Part shown: one piece after another, positions 21,732-28,524 of the stretch
Layout of the letters: every line of letters starts with the position of its first letter
Position numbering within the stretch: position 1 is the stretch's first letter
IMG/VR virus record: IMGVR_UViG_3300047470_000526
Location: 1 to 28,524 of that record
DNA length: 28,524 bases
Direction: 5' to 3' (one strand)
Origin: a virus
Made by a program: the position numbers and the translations under genes
The notes under the pieces: model-generated
What the model saw: only the letters and a program-made list of their open reading frames with translations
Database searches by the model: none
What the model was told of the DNA's origin: nothing

Positions 21732-22226
21732 CTACTTCAGCGGCCAGAACCATACTTTCCGAGACGACCAGTAGCAGCCGGTCGCAGTACCATCAATCTC
21801 ATGTCCACAGCGGATGTATTTCCCCCATCGGTCCATTGAGACGATGGCGATGTGCCCTTGGGGGTTATTGTCCCCATAGATGCTGAAAAAGGACACGATC
21901 CCATGCCGGGCCTCGATCGCCTTCTCAGCCTCAAGCCCGCTCTTATACTCCTCGGGCTTGCCGATGTGGCGGACCAACCAGTTGCTCAGCCGGCGCTGCC
22001 CGGTTTCGATCATGCGGCCCTTGTACTTCCCGGCCTTGATGGGATAGGTGCCGGGGTTTGGGAAGCCGGCGCCGAGCAGCGCAAGGCTCATGCGGATCGC
22101 GCATGTGTTATAGAAGCCCGGGTCTGAGATGTTTTCAGGATGCCCGATCCACTGATATAACTCGTCACGATCGACGCTGTCTGGGTCGGGGAAGTGCATC
22201 CTGAGGGTCGCATACGGGGCCTTCAT
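21732..22226 (-). CDS. tae4: Tae4-family type VI amidase effector
   Basis: A 164-residue peptidoglycan amidase of the Tae4 type. Catalytic Cys42 lies in FYNTCAIRMSLALLGAG, the typical N-terminal active-site helix, and His125 in PQGHIAIVS. Tae4 enzymes cut the peptide bond between D-Glu and mDAP in the periplasm of rival cells after injection. The ATG at 22226 (GGAGG upstream) overlaps the stop of the immunity gene by four bases. Unlike most pairs, the effector is the last gene, after its immunity gene. Length and catalytic residues look intact. Confidence 0.88.
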   Translation of the reverse strand: MKAPYATLRMHFPDPDSVDRDELYQWIGHPENISDPGFYNTCAIRMSLALLGAGFPNPGTYPIKAGKYKGRMIETGQRRLSNWLVRHIGKPEEYKSGLEAEKAIEARHGIVSFFSIYGDNNPQGHIAIVSMDRWGKYIRCGHEIDGTATGCYWSSRKVWFWPLK

Positions 22227-22645
22227 CGCGACCTCCGCTGAACAGCCGCGCACGGCCATTTCGCCCGCCAGACTTCAACGATGAGGTCGGCTGCGTTCCG
22301 CTTGAGCTGGGCGTCAGACATCCGCTGCAGCGAGTGCCGCGCGTCGGCCACTAGCTCGTCCGCCAGGGGCTTGTACTGTTTGCTCCAGCACCAATCCTTA
22401 CCCTCTGTCGCGTCGTGCACGCCCTGAATGAAACCATGGACGAGCTCCCCATTCGACATGTCAATGTATTCAGCTGCGATGGCGCGGGTGCGAAAAGGGC
22501 CGTCCGGCGCCCACCTCACGGTAGACGGGTCGGTATTCCCCATTAGCTTGACCAGACGCTCGCCGGTCATCCAGGGGGTAGTGGCAGCCGGCTGTGCGAG
22601 GCATGGCGCGCCGAGCACCAGGCCTAGCAGAATAAGGGTGCGCAT
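22223..22645 (-). CDS. tai4: Rap1a/Tai-family immunity protein
   Basis: A 140-residue periplasmic protein. Residues 1-18 are a signal peptide (MRTLILLGLVLGAPCLAQPA). The Rap1a/Tai fold shows as AAEYIDMSNGELVHGFIQGV, Cys86 and Cys132 (a likely disulfide) and PLADELVADARHSLQRMS. Such proteins bind and block Tae4 in the cell's own periplasm. The start at 22645 is the last base of the hcp stop region, so hcp, immunity and effector are translated in one run. Cell protection from the adjacent effector is the obvious role. Confidence 0.83.
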   Translation of the reverse strand: MRTLILLGLVLGAPCLAQPAATTPWMTGERLVKLMGNTDPSTVRWAPDGPFRTRAIAAEYIDMSNGELVHGFIQGVHDATEGKDWCWSKQYKPLADELVADARHSLQRMSDAQLKRNAADLIVEVWRAKWPCAAVQRRSR

Positions 22646-23136
22646 TATGCGAGCCTGTTCGTGGCCAAATCCCACCCGCCAGTCGTGTTGCCACTGCTGC
22701 CGCCGCCAATCTTCTGCTGGGTGTATTTCCACCTCACCTTGGAGAATTTCAGGCCCAAGTGCTCACCAGGAATGTCCCCGCCTGCGAAGCTGGGCGCCAC
22801 CTGTGCGATCAGGACATTCTCGAGTTCGACTTCAAAGTACTTGATCGGCTCGCCGTTACCGTCGGCGCGCATCATTTCCAGCTTGGCCTTTGGGATGGTC
22901 TTGCCGCAAGCGCAGAGTTGGGCCAGCATGGGCGAGGACATGTCAACCAGCTTGCTAACGCTGATCTCGCTGAGCTCGGCGCGCTCGGCAGTGTGGCCAC
23001 CGCCGGTCGAGGCCGTCGCGCTTTTAGGTTGATGTATGTTCCAACTGATCGACGTGCACTCGATCCAGCCGGTGTGGCGCGAGTCCGCTGATTCGCCCTT
23101 GATGCCGTCCAGTTGCAGGTAATAGTCCGCTGCCAT
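22645..23136 (-). CDS. hcp: Hcp, type VI secretion tube protein
   Basis: A 163-residue Hcp1-family protein. Hallmarks: MAADYYLQLDGIKGESADS, W.ECTSISWNI, the TASTGGGHTAERAELSEISV loop with SKLVDMSSPMLAQLCACG, and a late KFSKVRWKY strand. Hcp forms the hexameric inner tube and carries small effectors inside. GGAGAG precedes the ATG. No other type VI structural gene is in the window, so it must rely on a host machine and probably chaperones the Tae4 effector encoded downstream. There is no C-terminal toxin extension. Confidence 0.94.
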   Translation of the reverse strand: MAADYYLQLDGIKGESADSRHTGWIECTSISWNIHQPKSATASTGGGHTAERAELSEISVSKLVDMSSPMLAQLCACGKTIPKAKLEMMRADGNGEPIKYFEVELENVLIAQVAPSFAGGDIPGEHLGLKFSKVRWKYTQQKIGGGSSGNTTGGWDLATNRLA

Positions 23137-23188
23137 GATCTCTCCTCGTGGTGATGAGGGATCGTCGCAGACTTGGGTTTACGGCAAT

Positions 23189-23419
23189 TTATCGATGATC
23201 AACGGGTGGCGGGCTGCAGGTCAACGGTGCGTGCGCGCGGAGCCCAGGCTCCGTGAGCACACGGCAGATGAGCGCGAATGTCGCGTGGCGCCCTTCCAAG
23301 AAACGAGCAGCAGCCTGCTTGTCTTCCTGATCGAGCATCGCTAAGGCCTGATCGACGGCAGCGGCGAGATCAATGTTTGGGCGGTCGGCGCCTCCACGGC
23401 GCGTGATTGAGGTGTCCAT
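23189..23419 (-). CDS. Small hypothetical protein
   Basis: A 76-residue frame (MDTSITRRGGADRPNIDLAA, then AVDQALAMLDQEDKQAAARF and ATFALICRVLTEP). The middle is a plausible helical core, while the tail is Pro rich. A GTAGGA site sits right against the ATG, which is poor spacing. It lies upstream of hcp on the same strand and might be cotranscribed. No family recognised; it may be spurious. Confidence 0.42.
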   Translation of the reverse strand: MDTSITRRGGADRPNIDLAAAVDQALAMLDQEDKQAAARFLEGRHATFALICRVLTEPGLRAHAPLTCSPPPVDHR

Positions 23420-23598
23420 TCCTACACGGTAGCCGGTCCGGGTGTCGACCAGGTGAGCCTGCTCAACAGTGCCGCACCCTAAATCGATTGCTGCTGGTGG
23501 TCCGATGTGGTCAGGCTTCCGTGGGCGCCGCTCAAGGGGCGTAGCGGTACAGAGGGTAAAATTCCCGAGATCTTACGACTGATGCCCTGGAGCCGCCG

Positions 23599-24558
23599 AT
23601 GAAAGCAAGTCAGCGAGACGATGCCTGGCTCCAGGCTAGGCTCGCCTTCGAGGACGAACCGCGGAATGCTGTTGTGGTACCAGCCGAGCTGGTGGCGCCG
23701 CATCGCTTAGTCGCTGCTGCTGCCAAAGACGTGCAGGCTCAGCGTGCGGCGCTAGAACGATCGCGCGAGCGGCAGGCGCACCCGCGTCGGCTAAAGCCAG
23801 GCGAGCGATGGGAGCTCGATTTAGAAGCACTTGCTGGCCCGAGCTGGGGGGAATATGAGCGGCGCGGCAGGATCATGGATCTGGGCCCAAATATTCTTCC
23901 GTTACGTGTGTCGTTAGAGTCGGCCGACCGTTCGTTACGCATCTGGGACGCAATGCTCAAGGCTTGTGAAACCCGCGGGATCAAAGCCTCGCTTAAGAAG
24001 CGCATAGTCGAGCTCTCTATTGGCGATGATACGGTCGGCCTTCGTTTGTCTGAAAAGGTAGATCGGATTGAACGTAAGAAGGTTGGGCCGGCAGAAGACA
24101 GGTTCACGAGACTACCAACAGGCAAACTTCGGTTTTTCGTGGTGCACCACGCAGAGGCAAGATTCGAGGACACCGCCGAACGACCGATTGAATCTCAGTT
24201 GAACGACATCCTGCGACGGATCTACCGTGCGATTGCTGCATGGCGCGCTCAAGAGCCAGTTCGGGAAAAAGCAGCGGAGGCGGCTCGCCTGCAAGTGGAA
24301 GAGATTCGCCGGCAGCAACAGGAACGAGCCGCGGCCGCGGTGGCCAAGGAGCGTGAAGTCGAGCGCGAGCGCCAGCTGGTGGATGAGGCCACAGCTTGGA
24401 GAGAAGCCCAGGCCATTCGGGATTACGTGCTGCACCTCGAGGCCGCTGCCGTGGCCGGCCGTATTCCAATTGGTCCCGATCTTCAGGAATGGTTGGCTTG
24501 GGCAGCTTCGATATCGGAGAAACTGGACCCAACATTGAGGCGGCTAAGGGCTGTATAG
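23599..24558 (+). CDS. Coiled-coil protein, family usually with N-terminal HTH
   Basis: A 319-residue protein. The body matches a widespread family I know by pattern: SLESADRSLRIWDAMLKACE, LRLSEKVDRIERKK, PTGKLRFFV, a long basic coiled coil (about 215-275) and a final LQEWLAWAASISEKLDP. Relatives usually begin with a YDREELYELVW / ISDVALAKICR helix-turn-helix, absent here; an in-frame stop lies just before the ATG. GGAG precedes the start, so the shortened form can be made. Function is unknown, with DNA binding probably lost. Confidence 0.78.
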   Translation: MKASQRDDAWLQARLAFEDEPRNAVVVPAELVAPHRLVAAAAKDVQAQRAALERSRERQAHPRRLKPGERWELDLEALAGPSWGEYERRGRIMDLGPNILPLRVSLESADRSLRIWDAMLKACETRGIKASLKKRIVELSIGDDTVGLRLSEKVDRIERKKVGPAEDRFTRLPTGKLRFFVVHHAEARFEDTAERPIESQLNDILRRIYRAIAAWRAQEPVREKAAEAARLQVEEIRRQQQERAAAAVAKEREVERERQLVDEATAWREAQAIRDYVLHLEAAAVAGRIPIGPDLQEWLAWAASISEKLDPTLRRLRAV

Positions 24559-24635
24559 GACAACTGCCGCGCTGGTGGCTTCATTGAGGCCCATTACAAA
24601 GTCTCAGCAGATCGCGTTCCGGTGTAGGTCTGTGA

Positions 24636-24664
24636 GGCCAAGCGCCCACCGTGGCCGCTTGGCC
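24636..24664. terminator. 9-bp hairpin after the coiled-coil gene
   Basis: GGCCAAGCG (24636-24644) pairs with CGCTTGGCC (24656-24664), 78 bases beyond the stop. Without a T tract it is a possible rather than clear terminator. Confidence 0.4.
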
Positions 24665-24699
24665 CAGTGTTACCGATCACACAACTCAGCACTGGACGT

Positions 24700-24724
24700 A
24701 AAAAAGCCCGCTTGGGGCGGGCTT
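24700..24724 (-). terminator. Intrinsic terminator of the DUF2335 operon
   Basis: On the - strand AAGCCCGC pairs with GCGGGCTT (24717-24724 and 24704-24711), followed by TTTTT. It lies five bases after the stop of the DUF2335 gene. Confidence 0.82.
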
Positions 24725-24729
24725 GGGCA

Positions 24730-25200
24730 CTAAGAGCCATTTTGAGGAAGCTTCTTTGGTTTGGATGCTCTTGGCTTTCTCGCTGGAGGAGTTGGGTTCG
24801 TCTTTACCACCTGCTGCGTCTGGTTATTCTGGCGATTTACGAAAAGCGCCACAATAGAAACTAGTCCCGCTCCACAGATTGAAACCCCAGCCACGTCGTG
24901 ACCACGAAGTATCAAGTACCCACCAAGGCCAAAAACAAAAAACGCCAAGAGCGCTCCGACAACTACACCTATTAACTTTTCAGAAAAGATAAAAGTATTT
25001 ATTCGTGACTCTTGCTTCCTACGATGCGCGGCTTCCTTCTCTGTCTCCTCGACCACGAATGTTACGAGTTTTGGATCGAGGTCATACAGCTGGGCTAGAT
25101 TCGCCGCAGGGAGGATTGGGCTATCAGTCGACGTATGCTGGACGTGAAATGTGCCGCCATCCGAATTAATTGCTTTAACGTTTGTTTGATTGTTTGCCAT
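24730..25200 (-). CDS. DUF2335-like membrane protein
   Basis: A 156-residue protein. The N-terminal half is soluble with LAQLYDLDPKLVTFVVEETE, then EKEAAHRRKQESRIN, the polar helix typical of DUF2335. Two membrane segments follow (IGVVVGALLAFFVFGLGGYL and VSICGAGLVSIVALFV), and a basic Pro-rich tail. The ATG at 25200 is preferred to 25212 because it matches the family start (MANNQTN). The function of DUF2335 is not known; members are frequent on prophages and islands. It overlaps its upstream partner by 26 bases. Confidence 0.77.
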   Translation of the reverse strand: MANNQTNVKAINSDGGTFHVQHTSTDSPILPAANLAQLYDLDPKLVTFVVEETEKEAAHRRKQESRINTFIFSEKLIGVVVGALLAFFVFGLGGYLILRGHDVAGVSICGAGLVSIVALFVNRQNNQTQQVVKTNPTPPARKPRASKPKKLPQNGS

Positions 25201-25375
25201 TCTGGGCTGCAATGACGGTCTTCATACCTTGACCAACACGTCGCACATCGCCTCGAAGCTTTGCTTGATCCCTTTGAAATCCAGACCGACTTGGATAAAC
25301 ATAGCTTCGTGGCTGCACGTACGCATCTGCGATGGTAGTGAAGCCAGTTGTAATTATATTAAGAAACTTATTCAT
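25175..25375 (-). CDS. Small partner of the DUF2335 protein
   Basis: A 66-residue basic protein (MNKFLNIITTGFTTIADAYV QPRSYVYPSRSGFQRDQAKL...). I recall similar small proteins (IADAYAQPRSY, GFxRD, GMKxxxxE) encoded directly before DUF2335 genes in phages, which supports reality. AGGAG lies six bases before the ATG. No membrane segment; the first 18 residues could be an amphipathic helix. Role unknown, probably acting with the membrane protein. Confidence 0.7.
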   Translation of the reverse strand: MNKFLNIITTGFTTIADAYVQPRSYVYPSRSGFQRDQAKLRGDVRRVGQGMKTVIAAQNGKQSNKR

Positions 25376-25552
25376 TTTGTGCTCCTAAACAGCTGATGAG
25401 TTCAGTCTTGTTTTCTTTGCACATGAGGTGCTATGAGGCGAAGAAAATAGCGACGGTTGTGTCGCTGTAGGTAACTTCGGCACGTTGACAATGTTCCCTC
25501 GATGCCCCTCTCAATGAGCTGGGACCAAAAACAGGACTCCAGTGTGACATGT
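25376..25552. other. Leader region of the DUF2335 operon
   Basis: No gene. One small hairpin AGCGAC/GTCGCT (25449-25454, 25461-25466). It should contain the operon's promoter, but I cannot pick one with confidence. Confidence 0.35.
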
Positions 25553-25572
25553 TGTTGACGCGACCGTCAACA
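25553..25572. promoter_or_regulatory. 20-base palindrome TGTTGACG-CGAC-CGTCAACA
   Basis: A perfect 8-bp inverted repeat with a 4-base centre, typical of a dimeric regulator's operator. It is directly followed by the 10-base repeats at 25581. Confidence 0.55.
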
Positions 25573-25580
25573 GAAACGAC

Positions 25581-25610
25581 GTCACTACACATCACTACAC
25601 ATCACTACAT
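25581..25610. repeat. Three tandem 10-base repeats
   Basis: (G/A)TCACTACA(C/T) three times without gaps, then GTCAC of a fourth. The 10-base period keeps all copies on one face of the helix, as expected for cooperative protein binding. Confidence 0.6.
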
Positions 25611-25797
25611 GTCACGCTTCCTACCTACTTGGGGGCATATCGTGCATTCACAATAGGAACTTGGACCTTGTAGACAAGGTACGGCAGCGGCAAGAGGTCG
25701 CCTTGCGGAGCCCCAAGCCCGCTGCGCTTGTTGCGGGGGAGGGGGTAAGTAGCACAAGCTAGAGGATCCGTTGCATAGAAGGCACATGTGTCCTACA

Positions 25798-25845
25798 TTG
25801 CAATTGATTGCAGAGCTCCTACGCTGGCAGTGCAATCAATTGCAA
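25798..25845. repeat. 15-bp perfect inverted repeat
   Basis: TTGCAATTGATTGCA (25798-25812) and TGCAATCAATTGCAA (25831-25845) enclose 18 bases. Each arm is itself partly palindromic (TGCAATTGATTGCA). The surrounding stretch 25611-25912 holds no gene I can support. Possible recombination or regulator site, or a strong hairpin. Confidence 0.55.
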
Positions 25846-25912
25846 AGGCTTAGCTTGCCTCATCCCAACGTTAGGATACGTAGCGCTTCCTAGGTCTGGC
25901 TGGTCTTAGATT

Positions 25913-25930
25913 GTTCTCATTTATGAGAGC
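25913..25930. promoter_or_regulatory. Palindrome GTTCTCAT-TT-ATGAGAGC, copy 2
   Basis: Identical to the palindrome at 19262-19279 but for one base. See that entry. Confidence 0.45.
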
Positions 25931-25951
25931 ATCTGCTAGCTACGTTACTAC

Positions 25952-26304
25952 CTACAACCAACTAATTACGCCACCATGATGCGAACACGTCCCACGGCGA
26001 TGCTGGCTAAAGCTATATGTCCCATCCCGACACTGCGCCCTGGCGCTTGATGGGGCTTGGCCGTTCTTCGATTTCGCTGGCGAGTGGACTTCATGCCCGT
26101 CCTTGGCTCTGTAGTGGCGGTGCGTCTGCAGCTCAGTTTCGTTGGGCTCGGCGCCGAGGAGTCTGCGCATTTCCTCGGGCCTTGGCTTCTCGGCTGGCGC
26201 TGCCAGCTCATGCCGCCGTAGCGGGCCGGGTCTGGTGCGCGCTGGGCGTGGGCGAGCGATGCAGCGAAAAGGGTTGCGAGTACGATGAGCGATCACATGT
26301 TCAT
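25952..26304 (-). pseudogene. DUF3761 secreted protein, decayed
   Basis: The C-terminal half in one frame is clear DUF3761: HEVHSPAKSKNGQAPSSARA, then QCRDGTYSFSQHRRGTCSHHGG and VISWL. The matching signal peptide (SLIVLATLFAASLAHAQRAP) lies upstream in another frame, behind ATG AAC ATG TGA at 26304. So the gene has one in-frame stop at codon 4 and one frameshift near 26200-26240. Family members are small exported proteins of unknown function. It lies four bases after the stop of another damaged gene, so the two were an operon. Confidence 0.75.
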
Positions 26305-26308
26305 CCCA

Positions 26309-26617
26309 TCAGCAAGAGATGCCCAAGTGTTGCTTCGCAGCGGTGCAATTCATGGCGAGCTCGATCGTTCGACCTTCTTTCGGATTGAATACCGTGAAGA
26401 CCAAGAACTGTAAGCCGCCGCAGTTCGCTGCAATCGAACCGTCAGGACGTCACTTGCCACCACTTACTTGTTTGCAGGCCGGGTGGTTCTCTTTAATGAT
26501 CCTATTGGCAACCCTTGCCGCATCGCCGGTAGGGGCCGCCCCGACGCTGATCGACTGCGCGGATGCCGTTGCCGATCTTCGCTCAGCTCGAGAGGCCCCG
26601 CTTTGTATCGTGATTAC
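26309..26617 (-). pseudogene. Small secreted protein family, decayed
   Basis: One frame reads VGAAPTGDAARVANRIIKEN, HPACKQVSGGK, a TGA stop at 26450-26452, then RPDGSIAANCGGLQFLVF, TVFNPKEGRTIELAMNCTAA and KQHLGISC before the true stop. The reading continues in the same frame and the Cys pattern is kept on both sides, so the TGA is a nonsense change. The N-terminus ends in a signal-peptide-like SATASAQS but lacks a start, as a TAG lies upstream. Function unknown; a periplasmic protein by its remains. Confidence 0.65.
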
Positions 26618-26973
26618 AACAGACTAAAAAAATCATAAAAACCAATAAATAGACACGCACGACTGGAATAGACAAAGAATGGTTTAGGCGTTATATGCCA
26701 CGCGATCCTAAATAATCCTAAGTTATAAAGAGCTAACTCAATGCGTTAAATTTGATCTGATGTGACCAAAATGATGGCAAAAGCGTGCTCGAAGCAGTGG
26801 ATTACTGCGAACTGATCATTATTTGCGAGACTGGATGAGCTTTTGGTATTCTGGTCGCAGCTGCAGAACGCAGCAAGAGAAAGGCCCCGACAGACTTCTC
26901 AGGGACGGTCGGGGCCTAGATCTGCCCAATTGGAATAGTGCTGATTGAATCAGCAAAAATTAGGAGATTTGGT
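26618..26973. other. AT-rich intergenic region with a 10-bp hairpin
   Basis: No gene. Bases 26625-26760 are unusually AT rich for this window and may hold promoters. AGGCCCCGAC (26882-26891) and GTCGGGGCCT (26908-26917) form a perfect 10-bp stem 57 bases before the next gene; on the - strand TTTCTC follows, so it may end leftward transcription. Confidence 0.45.
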
Positions 26974-27285
26974 ATGGACTATAGTCGGGAGTCATCAACA
27001 GGTCAACAAAACGACATCATTACTGTAGCACCAGAATCGCATTTGGCGCTCATACGCGAGTACATGCAGTTCCTCAGCGACCAGTGGGATTATCTAGCTG
27101 AAGTAATGGTGCGGGTTGACCAAGCCGCTGTAACGAAAGCGCTTGAGCTGATCGTTGATGCGGTAATCACGCTTCGGCGTTTGGCCCGACACTTGGGCAT
27201 GGAACTTTCGGACAAAGCCGGGCAGGGCTGGCTCGAATGTTCGCGCCTCGACATCACTCGATCCCTCCTGAGCGAAGTCGGCTAA
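26974..27285 (+). CDS. Small unknown protein
   Basis: A 103-residue helical protein (HLALIREYMQFLSDQWDYLA, ALELIVDAVITLRRLARHLG). The ATG at 26974 has AGGAG eight bases upstream; the longer frame to 26938 does not. No domain, signal peptide or membrane segment is evident. It points toward the integrase and shares a terminator hairpin with it. Not recognised. Confidence 0.68.
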   Translation: MDYSRESSTGQQNDIITVAPESHLALIREYMQFLSDQWDYLAEVMVRVDQAAVTKALELIVDAVITLRRLARHLGMELSDKAGQGWLECSRLDITRSLLSEVG

Positions 27286-27293
27286 TGTCTAAG

Positions 27294-27328
27294 GGCGTAG
27301 GGCCTGACTCAAAATCGTGTCCTACGCC
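27294..27328. terminator. Shared hairpin between convergent genes
   Basis: GGCGTAGG (27294-27301) pairs perfectly with CCTACGCC (27321-27328); the right arm includes the integrase stop codon. It probably ends transcription from both sides. Confidence 0.5.
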
Positions 27329-28524
27329 GCAAACGCATCCCGGAGCGGCGCCACGTTGGCGCTTGCCGGCTGCTTGCCGCAATAGTCGGCCCACACCTGC
27401 ATGAGCAGCTTCCGTTTTTCGATCAGGTCACCACGTCGGTAGGCCGCTTCCACTTTATCCGGCAGACTATGTGCGAGCGCGTGCTCACAGACCTCGCGCG
27501 GGAAGGAATTGCCGACTGACTCAGCGCACCAGTCACGGAACGTCGACCGGAAACCGTGGACGGTGATGTCGTCCCGCCCCATTCGGCGCAGTACGGCAGT
27601 CAGGCTCATATCCGACAGCATCGCGCCACTACGCTTACCGGGGAATACATAGTCGCCAAGGTCAGGCATGGACTTCAAAAGCGCCAGCGCGGCGGTCGAT
27701 AGCGGCACCCGATGCTCGCGTCCGGCCTTCATGCGCTCTGCGGGCACTGTCCAGATCGCAGAGTCCAGGTCGATCTCGTCCCAGCGTGCACCGCGGATCT
27801 CGCCCGACCTAGCTGCCGTCAAGATGCCAAACTCGACAGCGCGCGCGGCGGTGCCCTCGCGCTGGCGCAGTTCGGCCACGAAGTTGCCAATCTGTTGCCA
27901 GGGAAGAGCGGGGTGGTGCGCGACACGCGCTACCTTTTCCGGCGCCGCTAGCAGCTTGTCAAGGTGGCCGCGCCAGCGCGCAGGGTTCTCGCCTTTCCGA
28001 AAATGGCTTACCGTGGCCCAGTCCAGGATGTTCTCCATGCGGCTACGCAGCCTGGTGGCTGTCTCCGTCTTTTCAATCCAAATTGGCTGCAGCACCTGCA
28101 CGATCAAAGCAGTGTCGATGGCCGCCACGGGCAAGCTGCCGATGATTGGGCTGGCATAGGTCGCGATCGTACTTTCCCATTGCGCGGCATGCTTCGCGTT
28201 TTTCCAGCTGCCGCGGTGCGCAGCAATATACTGTTCAGCACAGTGGTCGAAGGTGACTGTCTTGGCGCGCTCGAGCTCGGCCTCGAGCTTGGTTGCGTTG
28301 CGTTCCTCCAGCGGGTCGCGGCCGGCGAGCAATGAAGCGCGGCAGGCCTTAGCAAGCTCGCGCGCCTGGGCCAGCGTCACTGTGTGCAGCGGACCGAGGC
28401 CCATCTCGCGCCGCCTCTTAGCGATGGTGTACTGAAAGATCCAGTTCTTTGTACCGGTCTTCGACACTTGCAGGTACAAGCCAGCGCCATCAAGGTAATA
28501 GCCGGGTTCCTTCGCGCGCGACAC
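27322..28524 (-). CDS. int: P4-type tyrosine integrase, 5' end outside the window
   Basis: At least 400 residues. The N-terminal DUF4102 arm domain is almost whole (SRAKEPGYYLDGAGLYLQVS, then MGLGPLHTVTLAQARELAKA), followed by a SAM-like core-binding domain (about 95-180) and the catalytic domain. Active residues: Arg239 (TAARSGEIR), His323 and Arg326 (HGFRSTFRD), His352 (ALAHS) and Tyr362 (AAYRRGD). The family normally has about ten more residues before VSRAKEPG, so the GTG at the window edge is probably not the start. It inserts circular DNA into tRNA-type sites. AlpA-like proteins in this window may control excision. Confidence 0.94.
   Translation of the reverse strand: MSRAKEPGYYLDGAGLYLQVSKTGTKNWIFQYTIAKRRREMGLGPLHTVTLAQARELAKACRASLLAGRDPLEERNATKLEAELERAKTVTFDHCAEQYIAAHRGSWKNAKHAAQWESTIATYASPIIGSLPVAAIDTALIVQVLQPIWIEKTETATRLRSRMENILDWATVSHFRKGENPARWRGHLDKLLAAPEKVARVAHHPALPWQQIGNFVAELRQREGTAARAVEFGILTAARSGEIRGARWDEIDLDSAIWTVPAERMKAGREHRVPLSTAALALLKSMPDLGDYVFPGKRSGAMLSDMSLTAVLRRMGRDDITVHGFRSTFRDWCAESVGNSFPREVCEHALAHSLPDKVEAAYRRGDLIEKRKLLMQVWADYCGKQPASANVAPLRDAFAA

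Noticed and set aside
25605-25835. 76-codon ORF on the - strand
   Set aside because: Cys/Pro-rich sequence with no ribosome site, overlapping the 15-bp inverted repeat; no protein-like pattern.
26309-26617. TGA read as Trp or Sec in the two secreted genes
   Set aside because: TGA ends many sound genes here through ATGA overlaps, and one of the two genes also has a frameshift, so decay is the simpler reading.
26017-26627. + strand ORFs opposite the two damaged genes
   Set aside because: Recognisable protein sequence is on the - strand; the + frames are shadows.
1-28524. tRNA genes or tRNA-end attachment site
   Set aside because: I found no T-arm or acceptor pattern; the att sites probably lie beyond the window ends.

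Overview
The window looks like an integrated mobile element, mostly phage-derived, from a G+C-rich Gram-negative bacterium. A betaproteobacterium of the Burkholderiales (Massilia, Janthinobacterium or Duganella type) is my best guess. This is inference from the high G+C, the phage gene families, a type VI secretion Hcp and its cargo; no rRNA, tRNA or host marker gene is present. The window begins exactly at the stop codon of an AlpA-like gene and ends inside the 5' end of a P4-type tyrosine integrase, so the true ends and att sites lie outside.

Region 1 (1-6650) is a lambdoid control and replication block. A leftward operon (AlpA-like, HTH, DUF1566 and two small unknown genes) and a rightward operon (Cro-like, unknown, micro-ORF, O-like initiator with an iteron origin inside its gene, DnaB-type helicase) diverge from two nearly identical promoters. 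These lie on either side of an S24-fold repressor gene that has lost the usual Ser/Lys residues. Region 2 (6650-11040) is plasmid-like: a candidate oriT and a MobV relaxase gene, a three-copy structured RNA element, four stacked terminators, a small operon (AlpA-like, winged helix, unknown, DUF1376) and an HNH nuclease.

Region 3 (11033-19032) holds a lipoprotein gene and a fragmentary tail module: an 1769-residue tape measure with DUF4214 repeats, a tail protein, an unknown protein and an HK97 gp10-like protein. No terminase, portal, capsid, major tail or lysis gene was found. Region 4 (19033-21500) is mostly non-coding, full of short perfect hairpins, with two very small membrane protein genes that share an upstream repeat. 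Region 5 (21518-25375) is cargo: a YjzC-like small protein, an hcp / Rap1a-Tai immunity / Tae4 amidase operon for type VI secretion, a coiled-coil protein and a DUF2335 membrane protein pair. Region 6 (25376-28524) has regulatory palindromes and repeats, two decayed secreted-protein genes, one small unknown gene and the integrase.

Read together, this is a chimera: phage-type immunity and replication, plasmid-type mobilisation, integrase-based integration, a tail remnant and a bacterial-competition cassette. The most novel-looking pieces are the triplicated RNA with tetraloop hairpins (8261-8634), the MobV relaxase with its oriT candidate inside a lambdoid control context, and the hairpin-dense block at 19.2-20.1 kb. 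All family names come from recognising motifs by eye; no database search was run.
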